Shown piece after piece: positions 1-7,931 of a DNA stretch of 34,430 nt. This DNA is from Acidobacteriaceae bacterium (lineage in GTDB: Bacteria > Acidobacteriota > Terriglobia > Terriglobales > Acidobacteriaceae). The notes beneath the pieces are model-generated. The model did no database searches, was not told the origin of the DNA, and saw only the letters and a list, made by a program, of their open reading frames with translations. The stretch lies in contig JASHNW010000010.1 of the NCBI GenBank assembly GCA_030041435.1, positions 1 through 34,430 of the forward strand, read 5' to 3'. The position numbers were made by a program, and so were the translations under genes. Within the stretch, counting starts at the first letter, position 1. Every line of letters begins with the position of its first letter.

Positions 1-872
1 GCGAGCGGGAGGCGCGCATCACGGGGAGCTACGAGCGACTAGTTCCGCTGCTCATCGAGCGAAAAGTTTACGACGACGCTGAGCTCTGGGCGACAGAAGG
101 TATTCAAAAAACCGTCAAAGACGCTCCCGGAATTGCAGACCAACTTGCCAAAGCAATGGGCGAAATTGCCCGGCTGCGGGGGCAATGGAACGTGGTCGCC
201 GCGCACGCCGCATGGGAGTTTTTCGGGCGCCCCGGACGCGAAAAGTTCGCCGCGTTGGTCGCCGCCACCGAGCGTGCGGGGTGCCGGGAGGCGGTGGAAC
301 GTCTGGCCTTGGAATTCCTCGAAACCGGCAAGCTGCCCTTCTCGGTCGCGGTAAAGAAAGACGGAGCACGCAGCGTGACTCTTTATCCGGTCTGGCCGCT
401 GCCGCTCCCTGATTATTTGCTGCCTTTGTTGCAAACCGGAGACGCTCGTCCGCACTACGACGTGCTGATCGACATGGCGATTGCCGGGCACCGACCCGAT
501 GATGTTCTGAGGTGGTTCGACACCTGGCGCACGGCACAAAAAGGTCAGCGTGCCGGCTGGCATTTCGGGGCTGGCAGCTATGCCGACAAGGTGGCTGCAG
601 CCGTTGCCGAGTCGCATCCTGAGCGCACACTGGATGTCTATCGGGGCTGCGTCGACCAGAACCTGACGCGGGCAGAGGTCTCAGCATATGAAACGGTGGC
701 CGCTTACCTGAAGAAGATGCGCCCGATTCTGAAATCGCTGGACAGGGGTTGGGAGTGGAACGAGCTGGTGACGGAGATCCGCACGAACTACCGCAACCGC
801 CCTCGGTTCATGGAGATTCTGGACCGGCTGGAGGCCCTGCCAATCGTTCAGAAGTCCAGCGCACGGAAATGA
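1..872 (+). CDS. SWIM zinc finger-type protein, C-terminal part (5' truncated by window)
   Basis: The reading frame is open from base 3 to the stop at 870-872, so the gene starts upstream of the window and about 289 residues are visible. The visible part is an all-helical, repeat-rich C-terminal region. It starts with a segment of the type SYERLVPLLIERKVYDDAE and ends in a conserved-looking tail (YRNRPRFMEILDRLEAL). In known SWIM zinc-finger proteins of bacteria this kind of tail follows an N-terminal CxCxnCxH zinc finger; that finger would lie outside the window, so the family call rests on the tail alone. The zinc finger in the family is thought to bind nucleic acid or protein. An internal ATG at 156 could start a shorter 238-residue product, but the similarity continues upstream of it. 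The gene is transcribed towards, and convergent with, the SIR2 gene. Confidence 0.55.
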   Translation, partial: EREARITGSYERLVPLLIERKVYDDAELWATEGIQKTVKDAPGIADQLAKAMGEIARLRGQWNVVAAHAAWEFFGRPGREKFAALVAATERAGCREAVERLALEFLETGKLPFSVAVKKDGARSVTLYPVWPLPLPDYLLPLLQTGDARPHYDVLIDMAIAGHRPDDVLRWFDTWRTAQKGQRAGWHFGAGSYADKVAAAVAESHPERTLDVYRGCVDQNLTRAEVSAYETVAAYLKKMRPILKSLDRGWEWNELVTEIRTNYRNRPRFMEILDRLEALPIVQKSSARK

Positions 873-1022
873 CAACGTCGGACGCAACGTACCAGACACG
901 AAGTTGCCAGAAACATCCTCGGAGGGGGCAAATAGCAAGAGTCAGTGCACAGCACAAAGCCGCCGAACGAAAGCCCACAACCAGCCATACGGAAACCTGG
1001 CACAACGCCGAATCTTAATTAT

Positions 1023-4000
1023 TCATTCGCCTGCGGGCTCGATGAGGCGCCTCAGCTCCGCCGCTTCGGTCGGATACCCCAGCACGCTTAGTCGCTCGCA
1101 GACCTGGATCAGGACTACCCGCTCCGCGGCACTCGCGGCCAAGCGCCGTACGACCGTATCGATTGGGTCGAGGTAAGGAGCCCCTGTCTCTGAGTTGAGG
1201 AGATAGCCGAGAAAGAGTGCGACCTCTTGCGGGTATTGCGCGTCGATGCGCAATTCATTGAGTTGCATATAAAGGAATGAGTTGGCGTAATTGTCCCTCG
1301 GAACTGGCTTCGGACCTTGCAACAACAGCTGTAAAGCTTCCGGCATTGCGCTTCCGAGATTAAGTAACCAGTGCGTCATCAGCGAAACTTCGAGGCCAGA
1401 CGGCAATGATGGCTGACCTTGATTCCGCAAAGCCCAATAGGTTTTCATCCATTTATCCCATACGAACTGCTTTTTGTCGCTTGGCACTTGTCGCAGCGCC
1501 ATTTCAACCGAGGACGCCCATGATGCTCGATCTTCGTCATCAACCGTCCTGATGAAGTCGGAAAGCCAGCCATCACTAAGTGGATTCTTGGCACCGAATA
1601 CGGCGATCCACGCGATGTGTTCACAAAATCGTGCGCGATGCTTACCCAGGTTTGAGCGCAAGTATGGAAACGTAGCCGTATAGCAGCTAAGAAAGCACTT
1701 CAAAAGCTCATCACTCCAACGTCCCCACCCCAAATATCCGTGCCAGGCTTGCTCCGCTGCTACCAAACGACCGTCCCAAGCAAATACGTCGGGCATTTCA
1801 GCAGACGTCCAATCTTGATCCATCGCAAATAGAACGTGAACTTGCGATGCGAGGAGCGTACGGCCCATACCGGAGGTCCAGGAATCATCGCGAATTACGT
1901 TTTGCCAATGTGAACGCCAATCAGCGGGGATGCCGGTCCAACGATCACCGGCGCCCTTCCATAGCCGGTTTAGTGCGCGAATTTCGAATTGCATTACGAT
2001 ACCGGCCGGATCATTTATCGCAGTGGATAGCCAGTCGTCAGATTGCGCCTTGGGCCATTCCCGGGGCGTCAAGCCATTCCAAACCAGTCGACCGACAGCT
2101 GCCGCAAGTTGCAACTCCTCATGAGGTATCACTCCACTTTCTCGTGAGACGCCCTGTTCGAGAAGGTAAGCAGCTTCGTAGGTCGCGACCTCGGCGATTC
2201 GTGGGTGACTTGCCAGGAGGTTTAGGACGACAGACCAGTTTTCTGCGCTGATTTCAGTTTGGGCGAGGCCCGCAATAATACCCCGCCAGAGGTAGGTACC
2301 AAAGATCCCTCGCTCCTGAAGGATGCTCGCAATCTCGATGCCCCATTGGGGCTCGGCTTCGGCGGCCCGTTGGAGGATGGCCACCACGTCATCCTCGCCG
2401 ATATCCCTAGTGTCGTCTGGTTCAAACGCGAGTAGCTGGTCCAATGCTTCAGCCGCGGACAGAGCCATCAGTGAGGTCGTGCTGAATGGTGGGGTCACCC
2501 AGGGAGGTTCGCCCCGAAGATACGCTCCTCCTTTGATCTCAGTCGGCGCTTCGGGCGGTCTGAATTCGGGGTGTGCCTGTGCGATGGCGGTGAGCGCGTC
2601 AGCCGCCCCTGAATGATTTGGGCAGCATGCGTGCAGCTTCGAAAGAAGGCTATAGATTCGGTGCTCTCTGTAAGGCGACTCCATTTCCTGTGGAGGGCCT
2701 TCCATGACGCGGTCCACGACGCGCAGTTGCACATCTGCGGCAGCCGCCGGGAAAGCTGCCTCCAAGACTTGCGGCACCTCAGTGTAAAAGCCTGGCTGAT
2801 AGATAAGATCGTTGGAAAGTAACCAGGAGAGCTTCTCATCCGCTGTCCATTCGCTTGTAAGCGCGACCCCAAGTAGTGCTATTCGCCTGAGGGTAATGCT
2901 CTGCCCCCTGGACCAGCTTTGAATCAGACCTATTCCGCAGCTCGGCTCGTTTTCGATGAGCCATTTGAAGCTGTCAAGCGCTACCCTTACCAAAACAGCG
3001 AGTCCGCTGTGTGAGAGTACGATGTTCGGTGTCTCCAGGTCTGGAAGATGAATTGAAATTGGATCCCACGAATCATGGTCCATTCCGTACGACCTGAAGA
3101 GATGTGTCGCTTCCTCTAAATGTGCAACGGCAATCGAAATGAGCTGATGGACATGTTTCGAAAAATCGTTTTCCAAGAAACGCTGCCACGCTGTCTCTAA
3201 GAACGTGTGATCTCCATGCGTTTCACATTCGATCGTCACTCGTGGTTCTTCCAAATGTGTGATTCCGTCAGGGCCAAGCTTCTCGGTGGGAATTCCGCTT
3301 GTAAGCTTGATTTCCGGCCGAACAAGATGGCTGAACAGGAGAATGGCGGACGCAGAATCTTCCGGAAGCCGGCATTCCGAAAGGATGTATTCAAGAAAAT
3401 CGAACCCACGAGAAGGTTGAGTTGCAATTAGGAGCGGCACCCACCTGTCCACGCAGCCAGCTGAATCGCCTGTCTTCATGCCCATCCACACCTGCCGCGC
3501 TGTCTCACTCCACAAGGTCCCGGGCAATGCAGAGCCGTTTCTTCTGACGAAATCCAAGGCGATACTGGCATGCGCGACACAAAACCTATGAGCAAACCAA
3601 TGGGCCAGCTCTTGATGACACTTGGTTGCCTGTATTTCACGGTTGAAAAGTTGTTTGAAAGTGTCCCGACCTGATACCCATTCGAGCCACTCCAGGCTTG
3701 AGGCATGCTCTTTGAAGAACCGCAGCAGGACGACGTCTGTCAGCGCTGTTTCGATCAGGTCAATGTCCTCGCCCGCTGGCTGAGGAGGTTGTGAGACTAT
3801 CCTCCTGATTCTCTCCCTCTTTTCGAGCGGCGTCGCTATTACCAATTCCGCCCATTTCGTGCAAGCTACACGAAGTTGTTCGTGCCCGTCGGCCGCGGAA
3901 TAAGAGATTGGATGAATTCCTCGGTTTTCCCAAGACGACCTCGACCCGGGTTCGTCGCTTGCCAGCGCGAAACGTCGCCTTCCGAATTCCGAGGGAGGAA

Positions 4001-4625
4001 GTCCGCGCGCGAGATAGTGCATCACAGGATCATTGTGGCTGTATCCGACAAACAGAACTGTGAAGCTCAGGAACAAATCCTGTATGAATCGGCGCGCCCA
4101 GCCTTCCGTCAGATACGCCCTGCCAAAGTCCTTGTCGGTCAGTACCATCCTGCGGGGGTCTTTCCGAACGCTTCCATGGACATGCACGATGCCGTTGAAG
4201 TTATTCCCGACTGGCAATGCCGGAGCAAAGAAAAGCTCTGGACAGCTTCCGGAGAACACCTCAACAGCTGCAGAAGCAAAATGGTCATCAAAATTGGTAG
4301 TCACGAGCCGTACCGATGGATGGCCCGAGAACACCCTTATCAGGTCCCGATGCAATGAATTCGGCTTCGACGAGGGATCAGAGAGGCAGAGCCGCGTCCT
4401 CTCGTAAATGTTGAGGTTCTCTGGCAATTTACCGAGGAATCGATCCACATCTTCATCCTGCTTTAGCGTGGCAGTGCCATTTGCAAGATTGTTGGCTAAA
4501 GTGGGGAAGTCCGGAAGATCCGAAGGCGAGGCCATCGAGACTCCAGCTCCAGCAAAGATCACAAGCTCGCCCTTAGCTTGGGCTTCCAAGAGCGCGCTCG
4601 GAAAGTCAACTCCCCCAAATCTCAT
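1023..4625 (-). CDS. SIR2-domain protein, probable anti-phage NADase effector (1200 aa)
   Basis: This is a large protein with an N-terminal SIR2-like NAD-binding domain. Visible motifs are GAGVS (26-30), TTNFD (109-113, with the Asn expected for NAD hydrolysis), HVHGS (148-152, with the catalytic-type His150) and GYSHNDP (194-200). Residues from about 280 to the end are helical, Trp-rich and without a domain I recognise firmly; a DUF4020-like C-terminus is possible. Long SIR2 proteins with helical C-terminal sensor regions (DSR1/DSR2 type) are known to deplete NAD when they detect phage proteins, causing abortive infection. The gene stands alone, with no HerA, Argonaute or TIR partner next to it. 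Base composition is visibly poorer in GC than the housekeeping genes further right, which fits horizontal transfer. There is no clear Shine-Dalgarno sequence before the ATG. The defence function is inferred from the family and the neighbourhood. Confidence 0.8.
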   Translation of the reverse strand: MRFGGVDFPSALLEAQAKGELVIFAGAGVSMASPSDLPDFPTLANNLANGTATLKQDEDVDRFLGKLPENLNIYERTRLCLSDPSSKPNSLHRDLIRVFSGHPSVRLVTTNFDDHFASAAVEVFSGSCPELFFAPALPVGNNFNGIVHVHGSVRKDPRRMVLTDKDFGRAYLTEGWARRFIQDLFLSFTVLFVGYSHNDPVMHYLARGLPPSEFGRRRFALASDEPGSRSSWENRGIHPISYSAADGHEQLRVACTKWAELVIATPLEKRERIRRIVSQPPQPAGEDIDLIETALTDVVLLRFFKEHASSLEWLEWVSGRDTFKQLFNREIQATKCHQELAHWFAHRFCVAHASIALDFVRRNGSALPGTLWSETARQVWMGMKTGDSAGCVDRWVPLLIATQPSRGFDFLEYILSECRLPEDSASAILLFSHLVRPEIKLTSGIPTEKLGPDGITHLEEPRVTIECETHGDHTFLETAWQRFLENDFSKHVHQLISIAVAHLEEATHLFRSYGMDHDSWDPISIHLPDLETPNIVLSHSGLAVLVRVALDSFKWLIENEPSCGIGLIQSWSRGQSITLRRIALLGVALTSEWTADEKLSWLLSNDLIYQPGFYTEVPQVLEAAFPAAAADVQLRVVDRVMEGPPQEMESPYREHRIYSLLSKLHACCPNHSGAADALTAIAQAHPEFRPPEAPTEIKGGAYLRGEPPWVTPPFSTTSLMALSAAEALDQLLAFEPDDTRDIGEDDVVAILQRAAEAEPQWGIEIASILQERGIFGTYLWRGIIAGLAQTEISAENWSVVLNLLASHPRIAEVATYEAAYLLEQGVSRESGVIPHEELQLAAAVGRLVWNGLTPREWPKAQSDDWLSTAINDPAGIVMQFEIRALNRLWKGAGDRWTGIPADWRSHWQNVIRDDSWTSGMGRTLLASQVHVLFAMDQDWTSAEMPDVFAWDGRLVAAEQAWHGYLGWGRWSDELLKCFLSCYTATFPYLRSNLGKHRARFCEHIAWIAVFGAKNPLSDGWLSDFIRTVDDEDRASWASSVEMALRQVPSDKKQFVWDKWMKTYWALRNQGQPSLPSGLEVSLMTHWLLNLGSAMPEALQLLLQGPKPVPRDNYANSFLYMQLNELRIDAQYPQEVALFLGYLLNSETGAPYLDPIDTVVRRLAASAAERVVLIQVCERLSVLGYPTEAAELRRLIEPAGE

Positions 4626-4750
4626 GGCGGTAATTATTAGCGGTGAATCAGTCTGATCATATCTCGAAATCTACAATGGATGCTGCGAAACGGGGTAGTA
4701 ATCAATGTGGCGCGCTCACTGATGCACACAATGCGGACCCGAGGCATTGA

Positions 4751-5227
4751 TCAACTGTGGTGTGATTCGTCGTGAAGAAGTTCGGGGTGGGTTTCCTTCA
4801 GCCATGCCTCTACCTGCTCCCGCAAGGCCACTAGATCTTTCATCACCTGCGCAAGTTCGGTGGGCGAGACGCCGCCGGCCAAATCGTAGCTCGTGGTGTT
4901 GCGCTTTTGCGAATGAGATTTGATCTTGCGCACCCATTTCTCGCGCGCGGTGGCATCCTGCGTTGTCAGCGTATATTCGAGGCTCTCGATCACGCGCTGG
5001 TGATGGCCCTGGCCGAGAGAGACGCGAAAACCGCTGGCGCGGAGAGCAATGTTGGCCAGCGTGAGGATGCCATTGTAGGCGGCCTGGAAGCGCAGATCGT
5101 CGGAGATGCCTTCCACCCTGGAGTCCGCCTGCGAGCGGTCCACGATGCTGAAGAGATCGGCGATTTCTTTCGGGCTGCTGGGTTCAGCCTTGTACCAGCC
5201 GAGTTGTGCCAGCTTTTCTAAACTCAT
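4751..5227 (-). CDS. HEPN-domain protein, partner of the adjacent nucleotidyltransferase
   Basis: This 158-residue all-helical protein is of the HEPN type. The signature near its C-terminal half is KRNTTSYD (108-115). Classical HepT toxins carry R-X4-H-X-Y, whereas here the position of the histidine is taken by Tyr114 (R109-N-T-T-S-Y114), so RNase activity is doubtful. Its start lies inside the 3' end of the upstream nucleotidyltransferase gene (44-nt overlap), so the two are translationally coupled. In MNT-HEPN modules the nucleotidyltransferase modifies the HEPN tyrosine and so neutralises it. Tyr114 is a candidate target here by analogy. It could instead be a structural partner in a non-toxic complex. 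The family assignment rests on motif and gene pairing. Confidence 0.75.
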   Translation of the reverse strand: MSLEKLAQLGWYKAEPSSPKEIADLFSIVDRSQADSRVEGISDDLRFQAAYNGILTLANIALRASGFRVSLGQGHHQRVIESLEYTLTTQDATAREKWVRKIKSHSQKRNTTSYDLAGGVSPTELAQVMKDLVALREQVEAWLKETHPELLHDESHHS

Positions 5228-5807
5228 CCTCGTCGCCGATCAGGAAGACTTTTTTGCTCTTCTTCAATGATTGCAGAAAGTGGTTGCCGGAGCGAAGCCG
5301 CGTCTTCAGGTCCTCAATGGTGTAAATGGTCGGATTCACGGGACGCCCCAACTGCTTTTCCACGGGACCCACGGCGTCCAGCACCTCGTCGAGCGAGGCG
5401 GCTCCGATCACCATGAGGTCGATGTCGCTGGTCGCCTTCTCCTCGCCGCGTGCCACCGAACCATATACAAAGGCAACATCGATCCGGGACGAGAGCGGCG
5501 CAAGCGCCCTCTTGATCATCTGAAATACCCCCGCCGTTTTTGCGAGCAGTGCCCGCAGCTCCGGATATTCCGGGTGCTCCTGGTTGGCCTGGTAAAACAC
5601 CTGATTGCCAACTGTGGAGCGCTTGATCAGTCCTGCATCGGCGAGCAAGTTAAGCTCCCGCTGCACGGTCCCCACGCTGGTCTCCACCTGGCGGGCGATT
5701 TGACGAACGAAGAGGGTTTCGTCGGGCGCACCATACAGGAGCGCCAGGACTCTTCCTCTGGTCTGGCCAAAGAGCAGATCGCCGACGGACGTGAGCGTCG
5801 TTCTCAT
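5184..5807 (-). CDS. Winged-helix/minimal nucleotidyltransferase fusion (MNT partner of HEPN)
   Basis: This 207-residue protein has two domains. Residues about 10-80 form an ArsR/MarR-like winged helix (the stretch with SVGTVQRELNLLADAGLIKR). Residues about 105-190 form a minimal nucleotidyltransferase with the GS-X10-D-X-D motif (G116-S117, D128, D130). The usual third acidic residue of the active site appears as VNPT rather than VDxT, as in several relatives of this fused family. I chose the ATG at 5807 because the similarity to the family begins there. Extension to a TTG at 5870 would translate the operator palindromes. No ribosome binding site precedes 5807, so the message may be leaderless or have a short leader. 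The winged helix makes this the likely autoregulator of the pair. The gene overlaps the HEPN gene by 44 nt. Confidence 0.8.
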   Translation of the reverse strand: MRTTLTSVGDLLFGQTRGRVLALLYGAPDETLFVRQIARQVETSVGTVQRELNLLADAGLIKRSTVGNQVFYQANQEHPEYPELRALLAKTAGVFQMIKRALAPLSSRIDVAFVYGSVARGEEKATSDIDLMVIGAASLDEVLDAVGPVEKQLGRPVNPTIYTIEDLKTRLRSGNHFLQSLKKSKKVFLIGDEDEFRKAGTTRLVQG

Positions 5808-5837
5808 TTCGAGAACAATTGTACTCAAAATGAGTAC
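5800..5837 (-). promoter_or_regulatory. Tandem palindromic operator over the nucleotidyltransferase start codon
   Basis: Two 17-nt palindromes lie side by side: GTTCTCATTTCGAGAAC at 5800-5816 and GTACTCAAAATGAGTAC at 5821-5837. They share the consensus GTWCTCAWWWYGAGWAC. Their centres are 21 bp apart, about two helical turns, so both would face the same side of the DNA. The first contains the start codon (5805-5807) of the winged-helix protein. This is what an autorepressor site would look like. Binding itself is inferred. Confidence 0.7.
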
Positions 5838-5905
5838 AGGCGGGCAAACGGTGCGCATCCATCTCGCCAACGCCGCAACTGGGCAGCGTGAGCCCTGATC
5901 GTGCC

Positions 5906-6502
5906 TCAGATCCCGATTTCCTGGTCGTAGGCGGCCAAATCGGCAAGGGCCGCGCGGCGTTCCGCCTGGCTTGCCGATTCCCGCGCCCTTGCCTTGGCCT
6001 GCATCACGGACTGGATTTCGTCAAAATGCCATGGGCGAAACTCGTGAGTATCAACCCCAACATCAAGGGAGAGTGCCAGCGGCTCATCCGGCAGGTTGCC
6101 GTGCGAATGTCCATAGAGGTGCCACGCGCCTTGAGCGTGATGCGGCCACACCCTCGTCGCATAATGACAAAGCACGATTCTCTGCTTTGCTTTGAGGATC
6201 TCGGACAGCAAATTCCAGGATGCAAAGAGATGCTGAAGCTTGCGCGCAGTCCTGTCGTGGTTGCCTTCGATAAAGTGGATGGTCCGGCAAGCCAGCCGCT
6301 TTCGATAGGCGGTCACACGTTCCGGTCCTCCCAGGCAGAAGTCCCCGAGGAAATAGAGAATATCGTTCGGTTTGGCGCAAGCGTTGACACGCTCGCAGAT
6401 CGCTTCGTCCATCTCCTGCGAGTTCGCAAACGGACGATTGCAGTACCGAATGATGTTGAAGTGGCCGAAATGAAAATCGGCGGTGAACCAGACACTGCTC
6501 AT
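5906..6502 (-). CDS. Calcineurin-like metallophosphoesterase
   Basis: This 198-residue single-domain metallophosphoesterase shows all five family motifs: DFHFGH (D9, H11), GDF (53-55), EGNHD (79-83), LCHY (111-114) and YGHSHG (130-135). These residues bind two metal ions and hydrolyse phosphomonoesters or phosphodiesters. The compact form with FTADFHFGHxNI at the very N-terminus is common on phages and mobile elements. A GTG at 6541 would add 13 residues, but the ATG at 6502 starts directly at the first strand of the fold. The substrate cannot be told from the sequence. It lies downstream, on the same strand, of a decayed DUF6088 copy and is followed by the nucleotidyltransferase-HEPN pair. 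A role in defence or nucleotide metabolism of the element is only a guess. Confidence 0.85.
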   Translation of the reverse strand: MSSVWFTADFHFGHFNIIRYCNRPFANSQEMDEAICERVNACAKPNDILYFLGDFCLGGPERVTAYRKRLACRTIHFIEGNHDRTARKLQHLFASWNLLSEILKAKQRIVLCHYATRVWPHHAQGAWHLYGHSHGNLPDEPLALSLDVGVDTHEFRPWHFDEIQSVMQAKARARESASQAERRAALADLAAYDQEIGI

Positions 6503-6556
6503 ACATTGATTCTCGTTGATCTCGGGGCTTGCCGTCGCCACCTCTCAAAAACATTC

Positions 6557-6690
6557 TCATCGCAACTCGTGACGCAGGCCGCGTACGATCACGCATCCAA
6601 TCGAGCGTCTGTACAAAGCGCATACCGCGTGGCTCGCCAGGTAAAGGCCGCTGGGCGCGGCGGCTGACAGATACCATGATTTCCCCAATA
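6557..6690 (-). pseudogene. Decayed fragment of a DUF6088/AbiEi-like gene
   Basis: Short pieces of the neighbouring intact DUF6088 gene can be read here on the same strand but in two frames. APSGLYLA matches APSRLYWA, then after a frameshift RGMRFVQTLDWMRD matches PAMRFVQALDWLRD, and after an internal deletion VRGL matches the end of the intact protein. There is no start codon and the central and N-terminal parts are missing. It is therefore the relic of a second antitoxin-like copy, probably left by recombination or deletion within the element. Confidence 0.7.
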
Positions 6691-6722
6691 ACTGCGCTTT
6701 AAATGCGCTATAACTGCGCTTT
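6688..6722. repeat. 13-nt direct repeat with 22-bp period (ATAACTGCGCTTT)
   Basis: ATAACTGCGCTTT occurs at 6688-6700 and again, identical, at 6710-6722. A half-copy (AAATGCGCT) lies between them. The 22-bp spacing is close to two helical turns. It lies upstream of the unknown gene at 6832 and at the end of the DUF6088 relic, so it may be a protein-binding site. The function is not known. Confidence 0.5.
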
Positions 6723-6831
6723 TTGTAATCTTTGCGGGAACTTTTCCCTAATTCGATTGATCCAGCACATGAACAGCGGCACAATCATTACAAGCTAAGG
6801 ACCGGGAGACTTAAGCGGAAGGAGAATTCCC

Positions 6832-7161
6832 GTGTCAAATCAGAAGGCACAATTGACCGCGGCATTAGATGAGCTGAGAGCGCAGGCTTTAGAAATGGCA
6901 TTGAACACCCCGCCGCAAGTTGCGGCGAAGCTCAGGCAGAACGCCGCGTTGCGTCCCTCAAAATACGATTTCAATTCAGAGATTGAATGGAAATACCGGC
7001 TTGATGTGAATGATGTTTCGGCCTATTCGGATGCGGCGACGCTGATTGATGATATGAGAGCCTTGAGGCAGTCCATAAACAACCTCGAGTTTGTGGAAGC
7101 CCAAGGCGTCGGTCCCCACAACACGGTCAAGGTAAGTGACGAAAGCGAATTCGACTACTAG
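6832..7161 (+). CDS. Hypothetical protein (109 aa)
   Basis: I do not recognise this protein. It is soluble, acidic and mostly helical by composition, with an N-terminal helix rich in Ala, Leu and Gln (residues 1-40) and a C-terminal tail ending in DESEFDY. No Cys pair, signal peptide or membrane segment is visible. The start is GTG at 6832, supported by a good Shine-Dalgarno sequence (GGAAGGAG) ending 7 nt before it. It is the only rightward gene between the metallophosphoesterase and the DUF6088 gene, and is convergent with the latter. Its position inside the putative element, facing an antitoxin-like gene without a toxin, makes it worth testing as a cargo or toxin gene, but nothing in the sequence says so. 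Confidence 0.6.
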   Translation: MSNQKAQLTAALDELRAQALEMALNTPPQVAAKLRQNAALRPSKYDFNSEIEWKYRLDVNDVSAYSDAATLIDDMRALRQSINNLEFVEAQGVGPHNTVKVSDESEFDY

Positions 7162-7290
7162 CCAGGTCCGATTTCAGGGGCCTACCTGCGCAGGCTGCTC
7201 TCCGCATGATGGCTATCGACGCGATTTGAGTGTTCTGACCATGATGGGAATCGGGCCCACGTCCTTTAGTCCGACGGCATCCGACTTGGA

Positions 7291-7923
7291 TCACGGGAGC
7301 AGGCCGCGTACGATCTCGCGCATCCACTCCGGAAGCGCGGAAAGATTGGTACGGAGGTCATCACGAATTGCCTTCCCATGCTGCGAGTCTCGAAGGATGG
7401 AGAGAAGGCGACGCCGCAACTGTCCGTCGTCCGAGGGGAGCATGTCCCGCAGCCAGTCGAGCGCCTGGACGAAGCGCATGGCGGGCCGGCCCGCCCAGTA
7501 AAGGCGGCTGGGCGCTGCATGGCGAAAGTTGATGACGAGTTTCCCGAGACTGACAGGGCGGAGGCGTGCATCGGTCAGTACGGTGATGCGCGCCGGGACA
7601 GCGTTGGTCAATCCGAGGTCATTGGCCGCCGTGATGCCGTCCACGAGGACTCGAACGCTATTCTTGCGGGCGAGCGTGTCGATTACGGCGCGGGGGTCGG
7701 GAGAGGTGGGTTTTCCGGTAAGGCGATTGGTGCTTGGAACATCGTAGAGACCACGAGCGATGCGGCGCAGTTTCCCGGAAGCGACCAAACGGTGCACGGC
7801 TTGGTCCACGGCAGTGCGGGGTCCGAGGTCGGCGAAGTCATCCGGGGTCCAGACGTGGATCGTCCGTCCAGCGGCAACACGACTGCGGATAGCGGCGGCG
7901 ATGCTGGGTGAAGGAACTGGCAT
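7291..7923 (-). CDS. DUF6088 family protein, AbiEi-like antitoxin without visible toxin
   Basis: This 210-residue protein has an N-terminal winged-helix-like segment (about 1-65: AAAIRSRVAAGRTIHVWTPDDF and LVASGKLRRIARGLYDVP) followed by the DUF6088/AbiEi-type C-terminal domain (about 75-205, with DGITAANDLGLTNAVP and RPAMRFVQALDWLRDML). AbiEi proteins are transcriptional autorepressors and antitoxins that counter a downstream nucleotidyltransferase toxin, AbiEii. No AbiEii follows here: beyond the stop there are about 130 nt of non-coding DNA and then a convergent unknown gene. A decayed second copy lies at 6557-6690. The gene may be an orphan regulator or the survivor of a module that lost its toxin. 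The start ATG at 7921-7923 sits 8 nt from a palindrome that could be its operator. Confidence 0.75.
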   Translation of the reverse strand: MPVPSPSIAAAIRSRVAAGRTIHVWTPDDFADLGPRTAVDQAVHRLVASGKLRRIARGLYDVPSTNRLTGKPTSPDPRAVIDTLARKNSVRVLVDGITAANDLGLTNAVPARITVLTDARLRPVSLGKLVINFRHAAPSRLYWAGRPAMRFVQALDWLRDMLPSDDGQLRRRLLSILRDSQHGKAIRDDLRTNLSALPEWMREIVRGLLP

Positions 7924-7931
7924 ACTTCTAT

